From positions 1 through 64,000 of the forward strand of contig JAAYWB010000066.1 in NCBI GenBank assembly GCA_012516855.1: a stretch of 64,000 nt of DNA, in the 5' to 3' direction. A program made the position numbers and the translations under genes. Shown here in pieces: positions 20,262 to 29,550 of the stretch. The DNA comes from Candidatus Cloacimonadota bacterium (GTDB taxonomy: Bacteria > Cloacimonadota > Cloacimonadia > Cloacimonadales > Cloacimonadaceae). The stretch's first letter is position 1; each line of letters opens with the position of its first letter. The notes below the pieces were generated by a model that was given only the letters and a program-made list of their open reading frames with translations, searched no databases and had not been told where the DNA came from.

Positions 20262-21809
20262 ATGCTCATAGCTGCCGTGGTGTTGCTGACTCTGGTATTG
20301 ATGGCCAGCGTGTTTCACAAAGTGAATGTGCCGGTCATCATTCTATCGTTGTTCATCGGCATTGTCTTTGGCAGCGACGTAACCGGGCTCATCTATCTTG
20401 ACAACGCGCGCTTCGTGAAAGAGGTGGCAAACGTGGCGTTGATGTTCATCCTGTTCATTGGTGGTTTCAGCACCAAGAAGCAACATTTCCGCCAAGTGTT
20501 CAAGCCCGTGCTGTTGATGTCCACGGTGGGGGTGATATTGACCGCCCTGGTGACAGGATTGCTCTTTCACCTGATAACGGGATGGCCTTTTCTGAGGGCT
20601 CTGCTGGTGGGCTCAATTATCTCTTCCACAGACGCCGCGGCGGTGTATGCCATCTTCAAGGGCCACTCTGTCGATAACAAAGTTCGCACCCTCACAGAGC
20701 TGGAATCGGTATCCAACGACCCCATGGCGGTGGTTTTGACCACGTTTATGGTCAGTCTGGTTGCGGGGTATGAGGCCAGTACGCTGAAGGCGGTGTTGAG
20801 TTTTGTATGGATGTTGGTAGGAGGAGCGGGAATCGGGGTGCTGATCGGCTTTGCGGCGGTGTATGTCTTCAAAAAAATCCGCCACATCGAGGCGGAGTAT
20901 TTCTATATCTATCTGCTCTCCATCGTGTTGCTAAGTTACAGCCTGGCAGAAGTGTTCAAGGCCAGCGGGATGCTTTCAGCCTTCTTTGCCGGATTTGTGA
21001 TGGGTAACCGGCAGATCCCTTACAAAAAGGGCTTGCTCGCCTTCAACAACATCCTTTCCTTCATCACAAACGTGGGGCTGTTTATCCTGCTGGGGCTGCT
21101 GGCTTTTCCGCGCGACTTTTCGAAAATCTGGCATTCAGGTGTGATCGTGTTTCTTATCCTCACCCTGGTGTCGAGGCCATTGATGGTTTGGCTGCTCACC
21201 CTGTTCACCAATTTGAAGCCCAAGGAGAAGTTCTTTGTTTCAGCGGTGGGCTTGAGGGGCGCGGTCCCGATCGTGCTGGCCACTTATCCGGCTGCGGCGG
21301 GGCTGGACAGCGGACACGTGATCTTTAACATCGTGTTCTTCAATGTGGCGCTCTCCATGCTGCTCCAGGGGACGACGCTGTTGCCTCTGGCGCGCAAATT
21401 GGGGCTCACCACCAAAGACCGCAACAAGGTGCCCAAGATGTTGGAACTTGTGACCGTGCAGGACACCAACTATGAGATCATCGAGGTCTTTATCGACGCT
21501 GAATTCTATGAGGGTTCCTGTCTGGTGAAGGATCTGAATCTGCCGCCGGGCACCCTGATCACCTTTATCAACCGCCAGGACAAGGTCATAGCCCCCTCCG
21601 GCTCGGTTGAGATAAGACCCAATGACACGCTCACCGTGCTGGTGGAAAAAAGAAATATCGACATGATCCCCATAGAGATCAAGCGCGGTTTTATGCACAA
21701 AGGCAGGGGCGGGCAGGAGGCACATCCGGAACAGACCGAAATTGATGCCGTGGTTGAGGCTGACGAGGAAGGGGTTGGGCAACAAGGCACCCCAAAAGTA
21801 TCTGATTAA
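20262..21809 (+). CDS. K+/H+ or Na+/H+ antiporter, NhaP2/CvrA-like (CPA1)
   Basis: A 515-residue cation/proton antiporter with about 12 transmembrane segments in residues 1-390, followed by a cytoplasmic TrkA_C/RCK-C domain (about 405-485) ending in an acidic tail. The ion-site region shows STDAAAV with D124 and SNDPMAV with N152/D153, the signature of the NhaP branch. The TrkA_C domain favours a potassium/proton role, as in NhaP2, in pH and osmotic balance. The ATG at 20262 has only a weak ribosome binding site. It stands alone on the plus strand between minus-strand blocks. Confidence 0.88.
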   Translation: MLIAAVVLLTLVLMASVFHKVNVPVIILSLFIGIVFGSDVTGLIYLDNARFVKEVANVALMFILFIGGFSTKKQHFRQVFKPVLLMSTVGVILTALVTGLLFHLITGWPFLRALLVGSIISSTDAAAVYAIFKGHSVDNKVRTLTELESVSNDPMAVVLTTFMVSLVAGYEASTLKAVLSFVWMLVGGAGIGVLIGFAAVYVFKKIRHIEAEYFYIYLLSIVLLSYSLAEVFKASGMLSAFFAGFVMGNRQIPYKKGLLAFNNILSFITNVGLFILLGLLAFPRDFSKIWHSGVIVFLILTLVSRPLMVWLLTLFTNLKPKEKFFVSAVGLRGAVPIVLATYPAAAGLDSGHVIFNIVFFNVALSMLLQGTTLLPLARKLGLTTKDRNKVPKMLELVTVQDTNYEIIEVFIDAEFYEGSCLVKDLNLPPGTLITFINRQDKVIAPSGSVEIRPNDTLTVLVEKRNIDMIPIEIKRGFMHKGRGGQEAHPEQTEIDAVVEADEEGVGQQGTPKVSD

Positions 21810-21910
21810 TAAAGAATCGTTTTCGTTTTTCGCGGGTAAATATCCCTGGCAGGGTTGATTTGGATAGTGTTTCTACGATAGCTTTTGTATATTTCCTGTT
21901 CTGATGAGGC

Positions 21911-22858
21911 TCAGGCGGAGATGTTTCTGGCCCGGGTGAGGGTGGTGAGTTTTAGTCCCATGCCCTTGATTTGGGCGATGAATTTTTGCAGGGCAGCTAG
22001 TTTATCCCTATTGTGGCAGTGAGTTATTATCACGATGGGCTCACGGCGACCCTTGAAGTTGCCGAGGGAATTGATCTTGGCAGCCAGGGTGGCATCGGAA
22101 CTGTCGGGCACATCCAAAAACATGTCACGCTTGAGGGCGGGATAGCCCAGGGTGCGAGCCAGGGAAGGGCCTTTGCTGGAGCCGGAGGTATAGCTGTCCA
22201 GGAAAAAGAGATTGTGGGCATGCAGCTCATTGAGAACGATTTCCATCACATCGCGGTTGGCGGTCACCGCGCTGCCCATGTGATTGTTGGCTCCGATGGC
22301 CATGGGCAGCTGGCTTTTGAAGGCTGTGAGCAACTCCGCTATCTCTGCCTGGGTGGAACTTGTTTTGATGTAGCGCTTTCCGGGATTTCCGCCGCCTTCA
22401 GCCTGCATCGGCACATGGATGATAACTTCATGGCCGTTTTGGGAAGCCACCTGGCCAGATTTTTGTGTAACTGGAAGATCGGGCAACACGGCAAAAACCA
22501 CCTCGGAAGGAAGCTGGGCATAGTCGTCAAGCAGGGCAGTGCTATTGCCAAAATCGTCCACAACGATTACGATGTCTGGAATTCCGGAAGCATCTGACCA
22601 GTTGTATTCAAACTTCGCCAGAGGCGATGAACCTGAGTTCGTCTTTTCCGCTTTCTGAGCGTTTTTCAGGCTGTCTCGGGAACTCAGGTTTCCGATTCCA
22701 ATCTCTTCATCCTGCCTGTCCCTATCACGGGACGTTTTCCGTTCCAGCACGGTGCCTTGTTCGGATTCGAAATCCTGTTCCCTGTCACAGGAAAAAAACA
22801 GGCTTAAAGCCAGAAGGCTGAGCAGCAATACCATTGTTCTTACTAATCTGTTGTCCAT
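21911..22858 (-). CDS. Divergent polysaccharide deacetylase-like lipoprotein (YibQ family)
   Basis: A 315-residue lipoprotein; LSLFFSC near residue 24 is the lipobox. A charged linker follows, then a YibQ (DUF610) domain related to polysaccharide deacetylases. It begins IVIVVDDFGNS near residue 95 and includes NHMGSAVT, LDSYTSG and a terminal VIITHCHNRD. The paired aspartates and histidines fit the family metal site, but activity has not been shown for most members. The gene overlaps the DUF192 gene by 16 bases and is the last gene of this minus-strand group. Confidence 0.82.
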   Translation of the reverse strand: MDNRLVRTMVLLLSLLALSLFFSCDREQDFESEQGTVLERKTSRDRDRQDEEIGIGNLSSRDSLKNAQKAEKTNSGSSPLAKFEYNWSDASGIPDIVIVVDDFGNSTALLDDYAQLPSEVVFAVLPDLPVTQKSGQVASQNGHEVIIHVPMQAEGGGNPGKRYIKTSSTQAEIAELLTAFKSQLPMAIGANNHMGSAVTANRDVMEIVLNELHAHNLFFLDSYTSGSSKGPSLARTLGYPALKRDMFLDVPDSSDATLAAKINSLGNFKGRREPIVIITHCHNRDKLAALQKFIAQIKGMGLKLTTLTRARNISA

Positions 22859-23340
22859 TCTATCTTGTCTCCGACGTCTATGTCGTGTTTTTGGGCGAGG
22901 CCGGCATTGATCTCCAAAACATATCTGTAAATGCCGTCCGGCTTTATCTGTTCGGTGCTGAAAGGCACTGTGTCACGCGCGATGTTCAGAACACGCTGAT
23001 CCGCGTCAATAAAAATGATATCCAGCGGCATGTAGGTGTTCTTCATCCAGAAATAGGTGTTTGAAAGTCCTTCCGGATCAAAGAGCATGCCGTGGTCCGG
23101 GGCCATTTCCTCACGGTACATCAGCCCCTGCATGGTGGCTTCCGGAGTGGCGGCTATCTCCACTTCAAACCTGGCTTTGACGCTGCCGTTCGGGGCTGAA
23201 ACCGTCAGGGTTGCGTCATGGCGGAATTCTGTGCCGGGCATGGTTTCGGGCACGGATTCTTTCTCCTTGTGCTTGCAGGCGCTCAGAACCAAGCAAAGAA
23301 GCAAAGCAAGGGATATAATAAGGATCTTGCGTACCATCAT
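22843..23340 (-). CDS. DUF192 lipoprotein
   Basis: A 165-residue lipoprotein with lipobox LSAC near residues 19-22 and a complete DUF192 domain. Visible landmarks are TMQGLMYRE, MLFDPEG, YFWMKNTYMPLDIIFID and VLEINAG. DUF192 proteins are small envelope or cytoplasmic proteins of unknown function. The ATG at 23340 overlaps the M14 carboxypeptidase stop as ATGA, so it is coupled to that gene. Confidence 0.88.
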   Translation of the reverse strand: MMVRKILIISLALLLCLVLSACKHKEKESVPETMPGTEFRHDATLTVSAPNGSVKARFEVEIAATPEATMQGLMYREEMAPDHGMLFDPEGLSNTYFWMKNTYMPLDIIFIDADQRVLNIARDTVPFSTEQIKPDGIYRYVLEINAGLAQKHDIDVGDKIEWTTD

Positions 23341-26252
23341 TTCATCAGGATCATTTTACGGACCTGGCTTTTGCCGCCACTTACAAGTTTGCAGAGGTAA
23401 ATGCCGCTAGCCACAGGCAGGCCATTGTCGTCCAGTCCATTCCAGACTGTTTGATGGCTGCCCTTGGCCGTCTGTCCATTAAGCAATGTTTTCATTAACT
23501 GCCCGCGGGTGTTGTAGATACCCAGCCAGGCCTCTTGGTCTTTAGGCAGGGAAAATTCGATCCGGGTGCTCGGATTGAAGGGATTGGGATAATTCTGCTG
23601 AAGGACAAAAACAGCCGGAGGCTCTACCAAGTCTTCATTAGCCACGCTGGATGGCAAATTCAGCACATCGGACTGGCCGTTGACGCTGTAAGCAAGGTTT
23701 ATTCCAGGCAGGGAAGTGTTGTAAGCAAAAGCGAAACTCAGGTTTCCGCTGCCTCCAAGCTGCGCATGGGCGTATTTCAACAGATGGGGGTTGAACGCTG
23801 AAATACCGTCGAAAATGTCCCCGCTTGGGGTGACCTCCGAATTCGTAACGCCATCCTGGGGAAGCAGTTGCCAGTCTATGCAATAAAACTCTCCTGCCGG
23901 AGTTCCACTCACCACATAATATATGAAACTTGGGTCGTCGATATGCTCTGCATTCAGCGATACGGACGGCAAAACAGCCTCTTCCCCACTCTGGGCTTGA
24001 AAGCGGAACTCTGGGTCATACAAATACTGACCTATCAACCAGGCGTCCTTGGAATCCAAAACCAGGCTCAGGTCAACATCCGCAGCGGTTACCCGTTCCG
24101 TTGACCAAGGCAGGGAGTCGATATCGGGCAGGGGATCAAAACCAACAGTGTAATCGATCACGGCCTGGGCGTCCTTCACACTGATCAGCCCGTCGCTGTC
24201 CACGTCGCCAAAAACAATCTGGTCTGCCCCAATGCCAGCCACGGTTATATCATCGAGGTAGATGCCATCGCCGTTCACGCTCCAGTCAGAATCCAAAGCA
24301 AAGCGGATGTAAACATTCTGACCTGAGAATTGCTGCAGGGAATAGCTGAAATCCTGCCAGTCAGCCTGGGTGCCGGTAATCCGGCCCAGCTCCGTCCAGT
24401 TGGAGGTAGTGGTCGAAGCCTGCACCAGCACGAAATCGTAGCCGTTTTCAAGATCGTAAACAGCCTTGAAGCTAAGCGTTGGTTCAATTATATTTTGCAA
24501 GGAGATAGGATTAGTGATGCGAAGTATTCTTAGAGTATTATTGGCGTAATTACCAGAGGGTGAATCTGTTATCACGCTCTCACCCATGTGGGTCACCGCT
24601 GCCCAAGGGCCGTTGGCGGTCCAGTTGGTGATGCTTTCGCAGGAGTCGTAAAAGCTTTGCTGCGGTTCGATTTGCACAAAAACAAGACGGTTGTTAAACA
24701 TCGTGAGCAGGATGTCCTGTTCGTGCACCAACTGGTTTCCAGACCTAAAAGTTATATGATACTGCCCCTCGGGGATGCCGCTGAAAACGAAGCAGCCCAG
24801 GGCATCGGCGGTTGCGTTGCTGGCTGGCACAGTATCAATGCTCACACTCACTCCGGGTATTCCAAAGCCGTCTATGTCCCTAAGCTGACCTATGAGGTCA
24901 ACTGCCTGGGCTTCGTCAAGCACAAAGTTGTATTCAACAGAACCTGAGACAGGCACAGTGATATCCACAGTTTGAGGCAGGTAGCCCGGAGCGGAGGCCG
25001 TAACAGTATAAGTCCCAGGCAATAACAAGCGGTGAAAGTCTCCCACAGCGGGATCGGTGTGCATCACCTTGGCGTTGCCCTGAACCGTGATTGTGGCGCT
25101 CAGCGGGCTTCCAGACTGCGAAGTAACAAGGCCGTGAATGCCGCGTTGGGCGAACTCCATAAAGCTCAGCATCGATTCCTGATTTTGCGCCCAGAAAGTT
25201 GGCAGTTGCGATGCTGGCGGCCATTTGTTGTTGCTAATCTCCAAGGTTATGTCCATGCAGTCGGTGAAGCCATAGTTCCAATCCTGCATGGAGCCGGTGA
25301 TGACATACCATTCAGCTCCGTTAGTGATGCCCTGGTTAAATTCCGTGCTGTTGTACATGGGCAGGTTGTGGCGGGCGTAGGTAAGCGCGGCTTCGATCAG
25401 CAGAGCGTTGTCGGGGGCAAGTGCGAAGGTGTAATCCCAAGGGTAGTTCGCCACCAGCGCTCCGCCGTGATAATTTGCTGAAAGCACGAAGTTGTGCAGG
25501 TTGCCAAAGTCCATCACGGCTATGGTTTCATGCGCCCAGGGGTTGCCGTCGGGATGCTGGTTCCCTCCGAAAGGCATGGGAAAATTGCGGTTAAGGTCGA
25601 TCCCCGTTGCGTTGAAGCGTTGCCCCAGCACGAATCCGTCTGGATTCAGCATCGGGCAAATCCAGATCTCGGTGTTGTTCACTAGATTTGAGATTCTGGT
25701 ATTATTGCCGTATTCGGAGGTGAGCAGTTGGATCAGGCGGATGCACATATCGTAGCCCACAACTTCATCGCCGTGGATGGAAGAGATGAATTTGAACTCT
25801 GGCTCAGCTTCCTCGAGGGAGGGATTGTCCGTAATCTTCATAAAGTAAAGCGGCCTGCCCTGCACAGAGGTTCCTATCTGGCTCAGGGAGCAGATGTTGG
25901 GATACTGCGCGGCGGTATCCAGCATGAACTGATTGTATTGGGTGATGGTGTAATAATCATCTTTGGGTGCGTCTTTGGAGCTGTTCTGATGCAGGCGGGC
26001 GGCGTTTTCCCGCGCCAAATCTGGAAGTTTCTCAGCCGAGAAACCCTCATCCAACAACAGTGCCATTTCGCTGTCGTCCCTTAAATAGACAACGATGGTC
26101 CCGGTGGCACGGTTCACATTGTCCACGTTGATATTATGCGCGTTGAGGGTCTTTAGGTCCCTGTCAACATTCCAGCTATTGATCCGGGCTGGAAAGGCAA
26201 TGGCCAGCGCGCTCTGCAACACCAGAAAGAGGATGAGTGAGTGTTTTTTCAT
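23337..26252 (-). CDS. Secreted M14 zinc carboxypeptidase with dockerin-like module and T9SS sorting domain
   Basis: A 971-residue exported protein. A signal peptide covers residues 1-20. The M14 peptidase domain spans about 100-370, with zinc ligands H160, E163 (HGDE) and H262 (NYHGG), the substrate-binding N221-R222 (LNRNF) and catalytic E338. Next come two carboxypeptidase-regulatory-like beta domains (about 370-530), a jelly-roll domain (about 535-670) and a dockerin-like pair of DxDxDG calcium loops (about 678-745). The Por/T9SS type A C-terminal domain starts near 882 (NYPNPFNPST) and ends RKMILMK. The ATG at 26252 has AAGGAG upstream. It probably reaches the cell surface through the SprA system encoded downstream. 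Confidence 0.92.
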   Translation of the reverse strand: MKKHSLILFLVLQSALAIAFPARINSWNVDRDLKTLNAHNINVDNVNRATGTIVVYLRDDSEMALLLDEGFSAEKLPDLARENAARLHQNSSKDAPKDDYYTITQYNQFMLDTAAQYPNICSLSQIGTSVQGRPLYFMKITDNPSLEEAEPEFKFISSIHGDEVVGYDMCIRLIQLLTSEYGNNTRISNLVNNTEIWICPMLNPDGFVLGQRFNATGIDLNRNFPMPFGGNQHPDGNPWAHETIAVMDFGNLHNFVLSANYHGGALVANYPWDYTFALAPDNALLIEAALTYARHNLPMYNSTEFNQGITNGAEWYVITGSMQDWNYGFTDCMDITLEISNNKWPPASQLPTFWAQNQESMLSFMEFAQRGIHGLVTSQSGSPLSATITVQGNAKVMHTDPAVGDFHRLLLPGTYTVTASAPGYLPQTVDITVPVSGSVEYNFVLDEAQAVDLIGQLRDIDGFGIPGVSVSIDTVPASNATADALGCFVFSGIPEGQYHITFRSGNQLVHEQDILLTMFNNRLVFVQIEPQQSFYDSCESITNWTANGPWAAVTHMGESVITDSPSGNYANNTLRILRITNPISLQNIIEPTLSFKAVYDLENGYDFVLVQASTTTSNWTELGRITGTQADWQDFSYSLQQFSGQNVYIRFALDSDWSVNGDGIYLDDITVAGIGADQIVFGDVDSDGLISVKDAQAVIDYTVGFDPLPDIDSLPWSTERVTAADVDLSLVLDSKDAWLIGQYLYDPEFRFQAQSGEEAVLPSVSLNAEHIDDPSFIYYVVSGTPAGEFYCIDWQLLPQDGVTNSEVTPSGDIFDGISAFNPHLLKYAHAQLGGSGNLSFAFAYNTSLPGINLAYSVNGQSDVLNLPSSVANEDLVEPPAVFVLQQNYPNPFNPSTRIEFSLPKDQEAWLGIYNTRGQLMKTLLNGQTAKGSHQTVWNGLDDNGLPVASGIYLCKLVSGGKSQVRKMILMK

Positions 26253-26509
26253 CTATAAACTCCTTGATTAACCAAACAATAATGCAAAAATCAAGCCATA
26301 ACCAGCCTTGTAAAAAGCCAGGCTGACAGCGACACACGACTCGCGTTGCTTAATGCTGCTTCATTCCTGATCTGACATGGTTCACAAGCTGCCGTTGCAC
26401 TGCGCCTGGCCAAGCCACAATTTCCCTCCCGCCTCTTTTGTCAACTGATTTCCAACTTTTTCCTTGTCAAAATAACCATGCCTTAAAAGTGGCATCAGGA
26501 GCAATAACA
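26253..26509. other. Divergent intergenic region
   Basis: This separates the minus-strand carboxypeptidase from the plus-strand SBBP gene. No coding potential is seen. Both starts have good ribosome binding sites (AAGGAG on the minus strand, AGGAG on the plus strand). TTGTCA boxes lie near 26440 and 26465 on the plus strand, but no convincing -10 element can be assigned. Confidence 0.5.
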
Positions 26510-28126
26510 ATGAAAACATATACCAGTCTGATAATCTTACTGCTGCTTACAGCATATCTGAGTGCCGGCGCTTGGCAAATGGCCACCGGATTCGGCTCGC
26601 CAGCCAAAGAATCCGCCTGGGACCTTGCTGTTCAGCCCAACAGCTTCAACCCCCAGTATTTTTGGGTATGCGGGGAATTCACAGATTCTCTAAGCATCGG
26701 CGGCGTGAATTACCTTTCCAATGGCCTTTCGGACTGCTTTGTGGCAAAGATTGGCGTTGACGGCGAACCGCATTGGGTGAGGACTTTCGGCTCCAACGAC
26801 GGGGATGTGGCCCTCTCAGTCGCGGCAGACATGGACGGCAACTGCTATTTTACAGGCTTTTGCACAGGTCCGGTGGTTTTCAACGGCCAAACCTATCCCC
26901 ACTCCGGAATGTGGGATGTTTTCTACGGCAAACTCAATCCAGCGGGTGATTTGCTCTGGTTTAAGACCTTCGGCGGCTCACTCAATGACATCGGCTACGG
27001 CATCGAAACCTCAAGGGACGGAAGCATCTATCTCACTGGCTGGTTCGCGGACACCATTGTGTTTTCAGACGACATAAGCATCAGCAGTTATGGCGGCAGC
27101 GACATCTTTTTACTGCGCTGCGATACAGACGGAAATCCCCTTTGGGCTCGTCATGCCGGCGGCCCAGGAGTAGAATATGGCTACAAAGTGGATACTTTTT
27201 CCACCAACACCTGGTCCGTTGCCTACATCACAGGCAGCGCCAGCCCGGGCAGTGTTTTCGGGGATATTGTCACAGACGCCAACGGCATGTTCGTGGCCTG
27301 CTACAACAGCGATGGCTCAACCGTCTGGGTTCTACCCTCCCACGGGGTTGGCGCGATAAACATCGCCGCTGATGAGCACCTCACCCCCACCATCAATGCC
27401 GTTATCGGCAGAGTGACCGGCACTGGCAGCATCGGCGGGACCACCCTCAACAGCGTGAACGGTTCCGATGACATTTATATCGCCCATTTCGACGCAGCCG
27501 GTAACTGGCTGGATGTTGAGCATTATGGCGGCACAGGCTCCGACAAGGGTCGCGCGGTGGATATCGTTGGCGTGAACAAAGAAATATCCCTCCTCTCCTT
27601 TGAGGAAGAGATTTCTTTCGGAAATTGGACATTGGTTTCCAATGGCGCCTGGGACATAGCGCTGAAGGATGAATTTCATCCTCCGGTGAGCGCCGGCAGC
27701 ATGTATTCGGATGTGGGATCCGATGTCAAATGGCTGGGCGACGATAAATTCGTTGTCGCTGGCTGGTTCAGTGGCGTGATGCGCTTTGGCAATCATGTTC
27801 TGGACAGCGGCTCGGAAACCAACCAAGACTGCTTTGTGGCAATTTACGACTACACTGCTACAGACGTAAACGATCCGGCCCTGGTGCCCTCGCCAAGTCT
27901 TAACTGCCATCCCAATCCAGGCAGCAGCTTTCAAATCAAGGCCCAAAACGCAACCGAAGCCAGAATTTACAACTCCCGCGGGCAACTGGTCCGCAATCTG
28001 AGAAGCGTGTCTGATGGAGCTTTCTGCTGGGATGCCAACAATGAAACTGGCAAGCGCTGTCCTTCCGGCGTCTATCTGATCAAAGCCGGCAACCAAACAG
28101 GAAAAGTTCTGTTGGTGGATGAATGA
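26510..28126 (+). CDS. Secreted SBBP-repeat protein with T9SS sorting domain
   Basis: A 538-residue exported protein. The signal peptide covers residues 1-19. Residues about 20-450 are SBBP-type beta-propeller repeats, recognisable from recurring patterns such as W.(R/K)TFG, SVAADMDGNCYFTG and GSDIFLL. The last about 80 residues form a T9SS type A C-terminal domain (CHPNPGSSFQI, ARIYNSRGQLVR, GVYLIKAG). The ATG at 26510 has AGGAG 9 bases upstream and gives a clean signal peptide; an earlier in-frame start would not. Its stop overlaps the next gene as ATGA, so it belongs to one unit with the SGNH/MBOAT genes. Confidence 0.85.
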   Translation: MKTYTSLIILLLLTAYLSAGAWQMATGFGSPAKESAWDLAVQPNSFNPQYFWVCGEFTDSLSIGGVNYLSNGLSDCFVAKIGVDGEPHWVRTFGSNDGDVALSVAADMDGNCYFTGFCTGPVVFNGQTYPHSGMWDVFYGKLNPAGDLLWFKTFGGSLNDIGYGIETSRDGSIYLTGWFADTIVFSDDISISSYGGSDIFLLRCDTDGNPLWARHAGGPGVEYGYKVDTFSTNTWSVAYITGSASPGSVFGDIVTDANGMFVACYNSDGSTVWVLPSHGVGAINIAADEHLTPTINAVIGRVTGTGSIGGTTLNSVNGSDDIYIAHFDAAGNWLDVEHYGGTGSDKGRAVDIVGVNKEISLLSFEEEISFGNWTLVSNGAWDIALKDEFHPPVSAGSMYSDVGSDVKWLGDDKFVVAGWFSGVMRFGNHVLDSGSETNQDCFVAIYDYTATDVNDPALVPSPSLNCHPNPGSSFQIKAQNATEARIYNSRGQLVRNLRSVSDGAFCWDANNETGKRCPSGVYLIKAGNQTGKVLLVDE

Positions 28127-29550
28127 ACAAATCTTTCTGGCGTCCTTTTCTGATAACAGCCGGGGCCATTGTGCTCGTGGCTGTTCTGGCTCCGCTGGTT
28201 CCCGCCCGCGAAAGCAAGGTGTTTTCCATCAAGAAGCTCGATCCCATTAAAACCCTGATGGCCCCACCCGAGGTTGCTTCTGCCGCTGATTCCCTCTCTG
28301 AGAAAGCGAAACAGATGCACATCGCCAGCGAGTTGCAGCAGCTTGAGCCCTTCCTCCAAAAGCTCCAGCAGCAGGGCCAGAACCGATCCGGAAACCTGCG
28401 TATCGCCTTTTTTGGCGATTCCATCATCGAGGGAGACCTCCTCACCGGAAAGCTGCGTGAACTGCTCCAGGCCCAATATGGAGGCCACGGGGTCGGCCTG
28501 GTGCCCATCACATCCATCGTTCACGGCTTTCGCCAGACCATCAGGCACGAATTTTCCCGCAACTGGGAAACCGTTTCCTTCATGAAACGCGGATCTGACA
28601 AATATCCCCTCGGCATGGTGGGCTACACTTTCATTCCCCGCACCTGGGGTTACGAAGAATCCGTTATCGAGACCGAAGCCATCCCGGAAGTGCTTGATTC
28701 CCTTGGCAATGTGATCTCTACCGGCCAGGAAGCCAGTTCGCGCAAAGAAACCCGCCGCTTCAACGTTAGCGGCCCGGCCTGGGTGGAATATTCCGGTGTC
28801 AAAACCCCTGGCGGAGCTTCAGAATTCCGCCGTATCCGCCTTTTCTATTCCCGGGCCTCGGCCAATTCCACCGTTCGGGTTTCCCTCAACGGAGGCGAGC
28901 AGACCACCCACGCCCTCACGCCGGGCGAAGGTGTTCAAATGCTGGATTTAAGTCCAGCCACTCCCGTTACCAGGATCAGGCTAACTTTCAGCCCCACAGA
29001 TCCCATTCACGTTTTCGGCGTTTCCTTCGATGACCTTAGCGGCGTCTATGTGGACAATTTTGCCGTGCGCGGTTTTTCCGGAATGTATTTCAACGCCATC
29101 CCCACCGAATACATGGGCGCTTTCCAGCGTTACCTGGATTACGATCTGGTGGTCCTTCAATACGGCGGAAACGTTTCCAGCCCCAAGGTCCGGGATTATT
29201 CACGCTACAAAAAGGGAATGACGGAATCCATCCGCCACATCCAGAGCGCCATGCCAGGCGTTCCCATCCTGGTGATCGGGGTTCAGGACCGCAGCAGCAA
29301 GCAGAACGGCTCTTACCAGACCTCGCCGGACATTCCCATCCTGGTGCAAACCCAAAGCCAGCTCGCAGCTGAGACCGGCTCCGCTTTCTGGAACTTATAT
29401 GAAGCCATGGGCGGCTACAATTCCATGATAGGATACGTGAACGCAAGTCCCAGGCTTGCCGCCAAGGATTACACCCACTTCACCAGGGCCGGTGCCGACA
29501 AACTGGCCCGGATGCTCCACAAGGTGCTCACCACCGGCAAAAATGACTGA
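28123..29550 (+). CDS. SGNH/GDSL hydrolase-like protein, membrane-anchored
   Basis: A 475-residue protein with an N-terminal signal-anchor (about 8-27). It has an SGNH core with nucleophile S100 in FFGDSIIEGD and a C-terminal DYTHFTRAG placing D449 and H452. A carbohydrate-binding-like beta insertion lies between about 200 and 320. In a unit with an MBOAT acyltransferase, such proteins usually complete periplasmic O-acetylation (as in the AlgX/AlgJ or PatB roles) or remove acetyl groups. The ATG overlaps the SBBP stop as ATGA. Confidence 0.8.
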   Translation: MNKSFWRPFLITAGAIVLVAVLAPLVPARESKVFSIKKLDPIKTLMAPPEVASAADSLSEKAKQMHIASELQQLEPFLQKLQQQGQNRSGNLRIAFFGDSIIEGDLLTGKLRELLQAQYGGHGVGLVPITSIVHGFRQTIRHEFSRNWETVSFMKRGSDKYPLGMVGYTFIPRTWGYEESVIETEAIPEVLDSLGNVISTGQEASSRKETRRFNVSGPAWVEYSGVKTPGGASEFRRIRLFYSRASANSTVRVSLNGGEQTTHALTPGEGVQMLDLSPATPVTRIRLTFSPTDPIHVFGVSFDDLSGVYVDNFAVRGFSGMYFNAIPTEYMGAFQRYLDYDLVVLQYGGNVSSPKVRDYSRYKKGMTESIRHIQSAMPGVPILVIGVQDRSSKQNGSYQTSPDIPILVQTQSQLAAETGSAFWNLYEAMGGYNSMIGYVNASPRLAAKDYTHFTRAGADKLARMLHKVLTTGKND

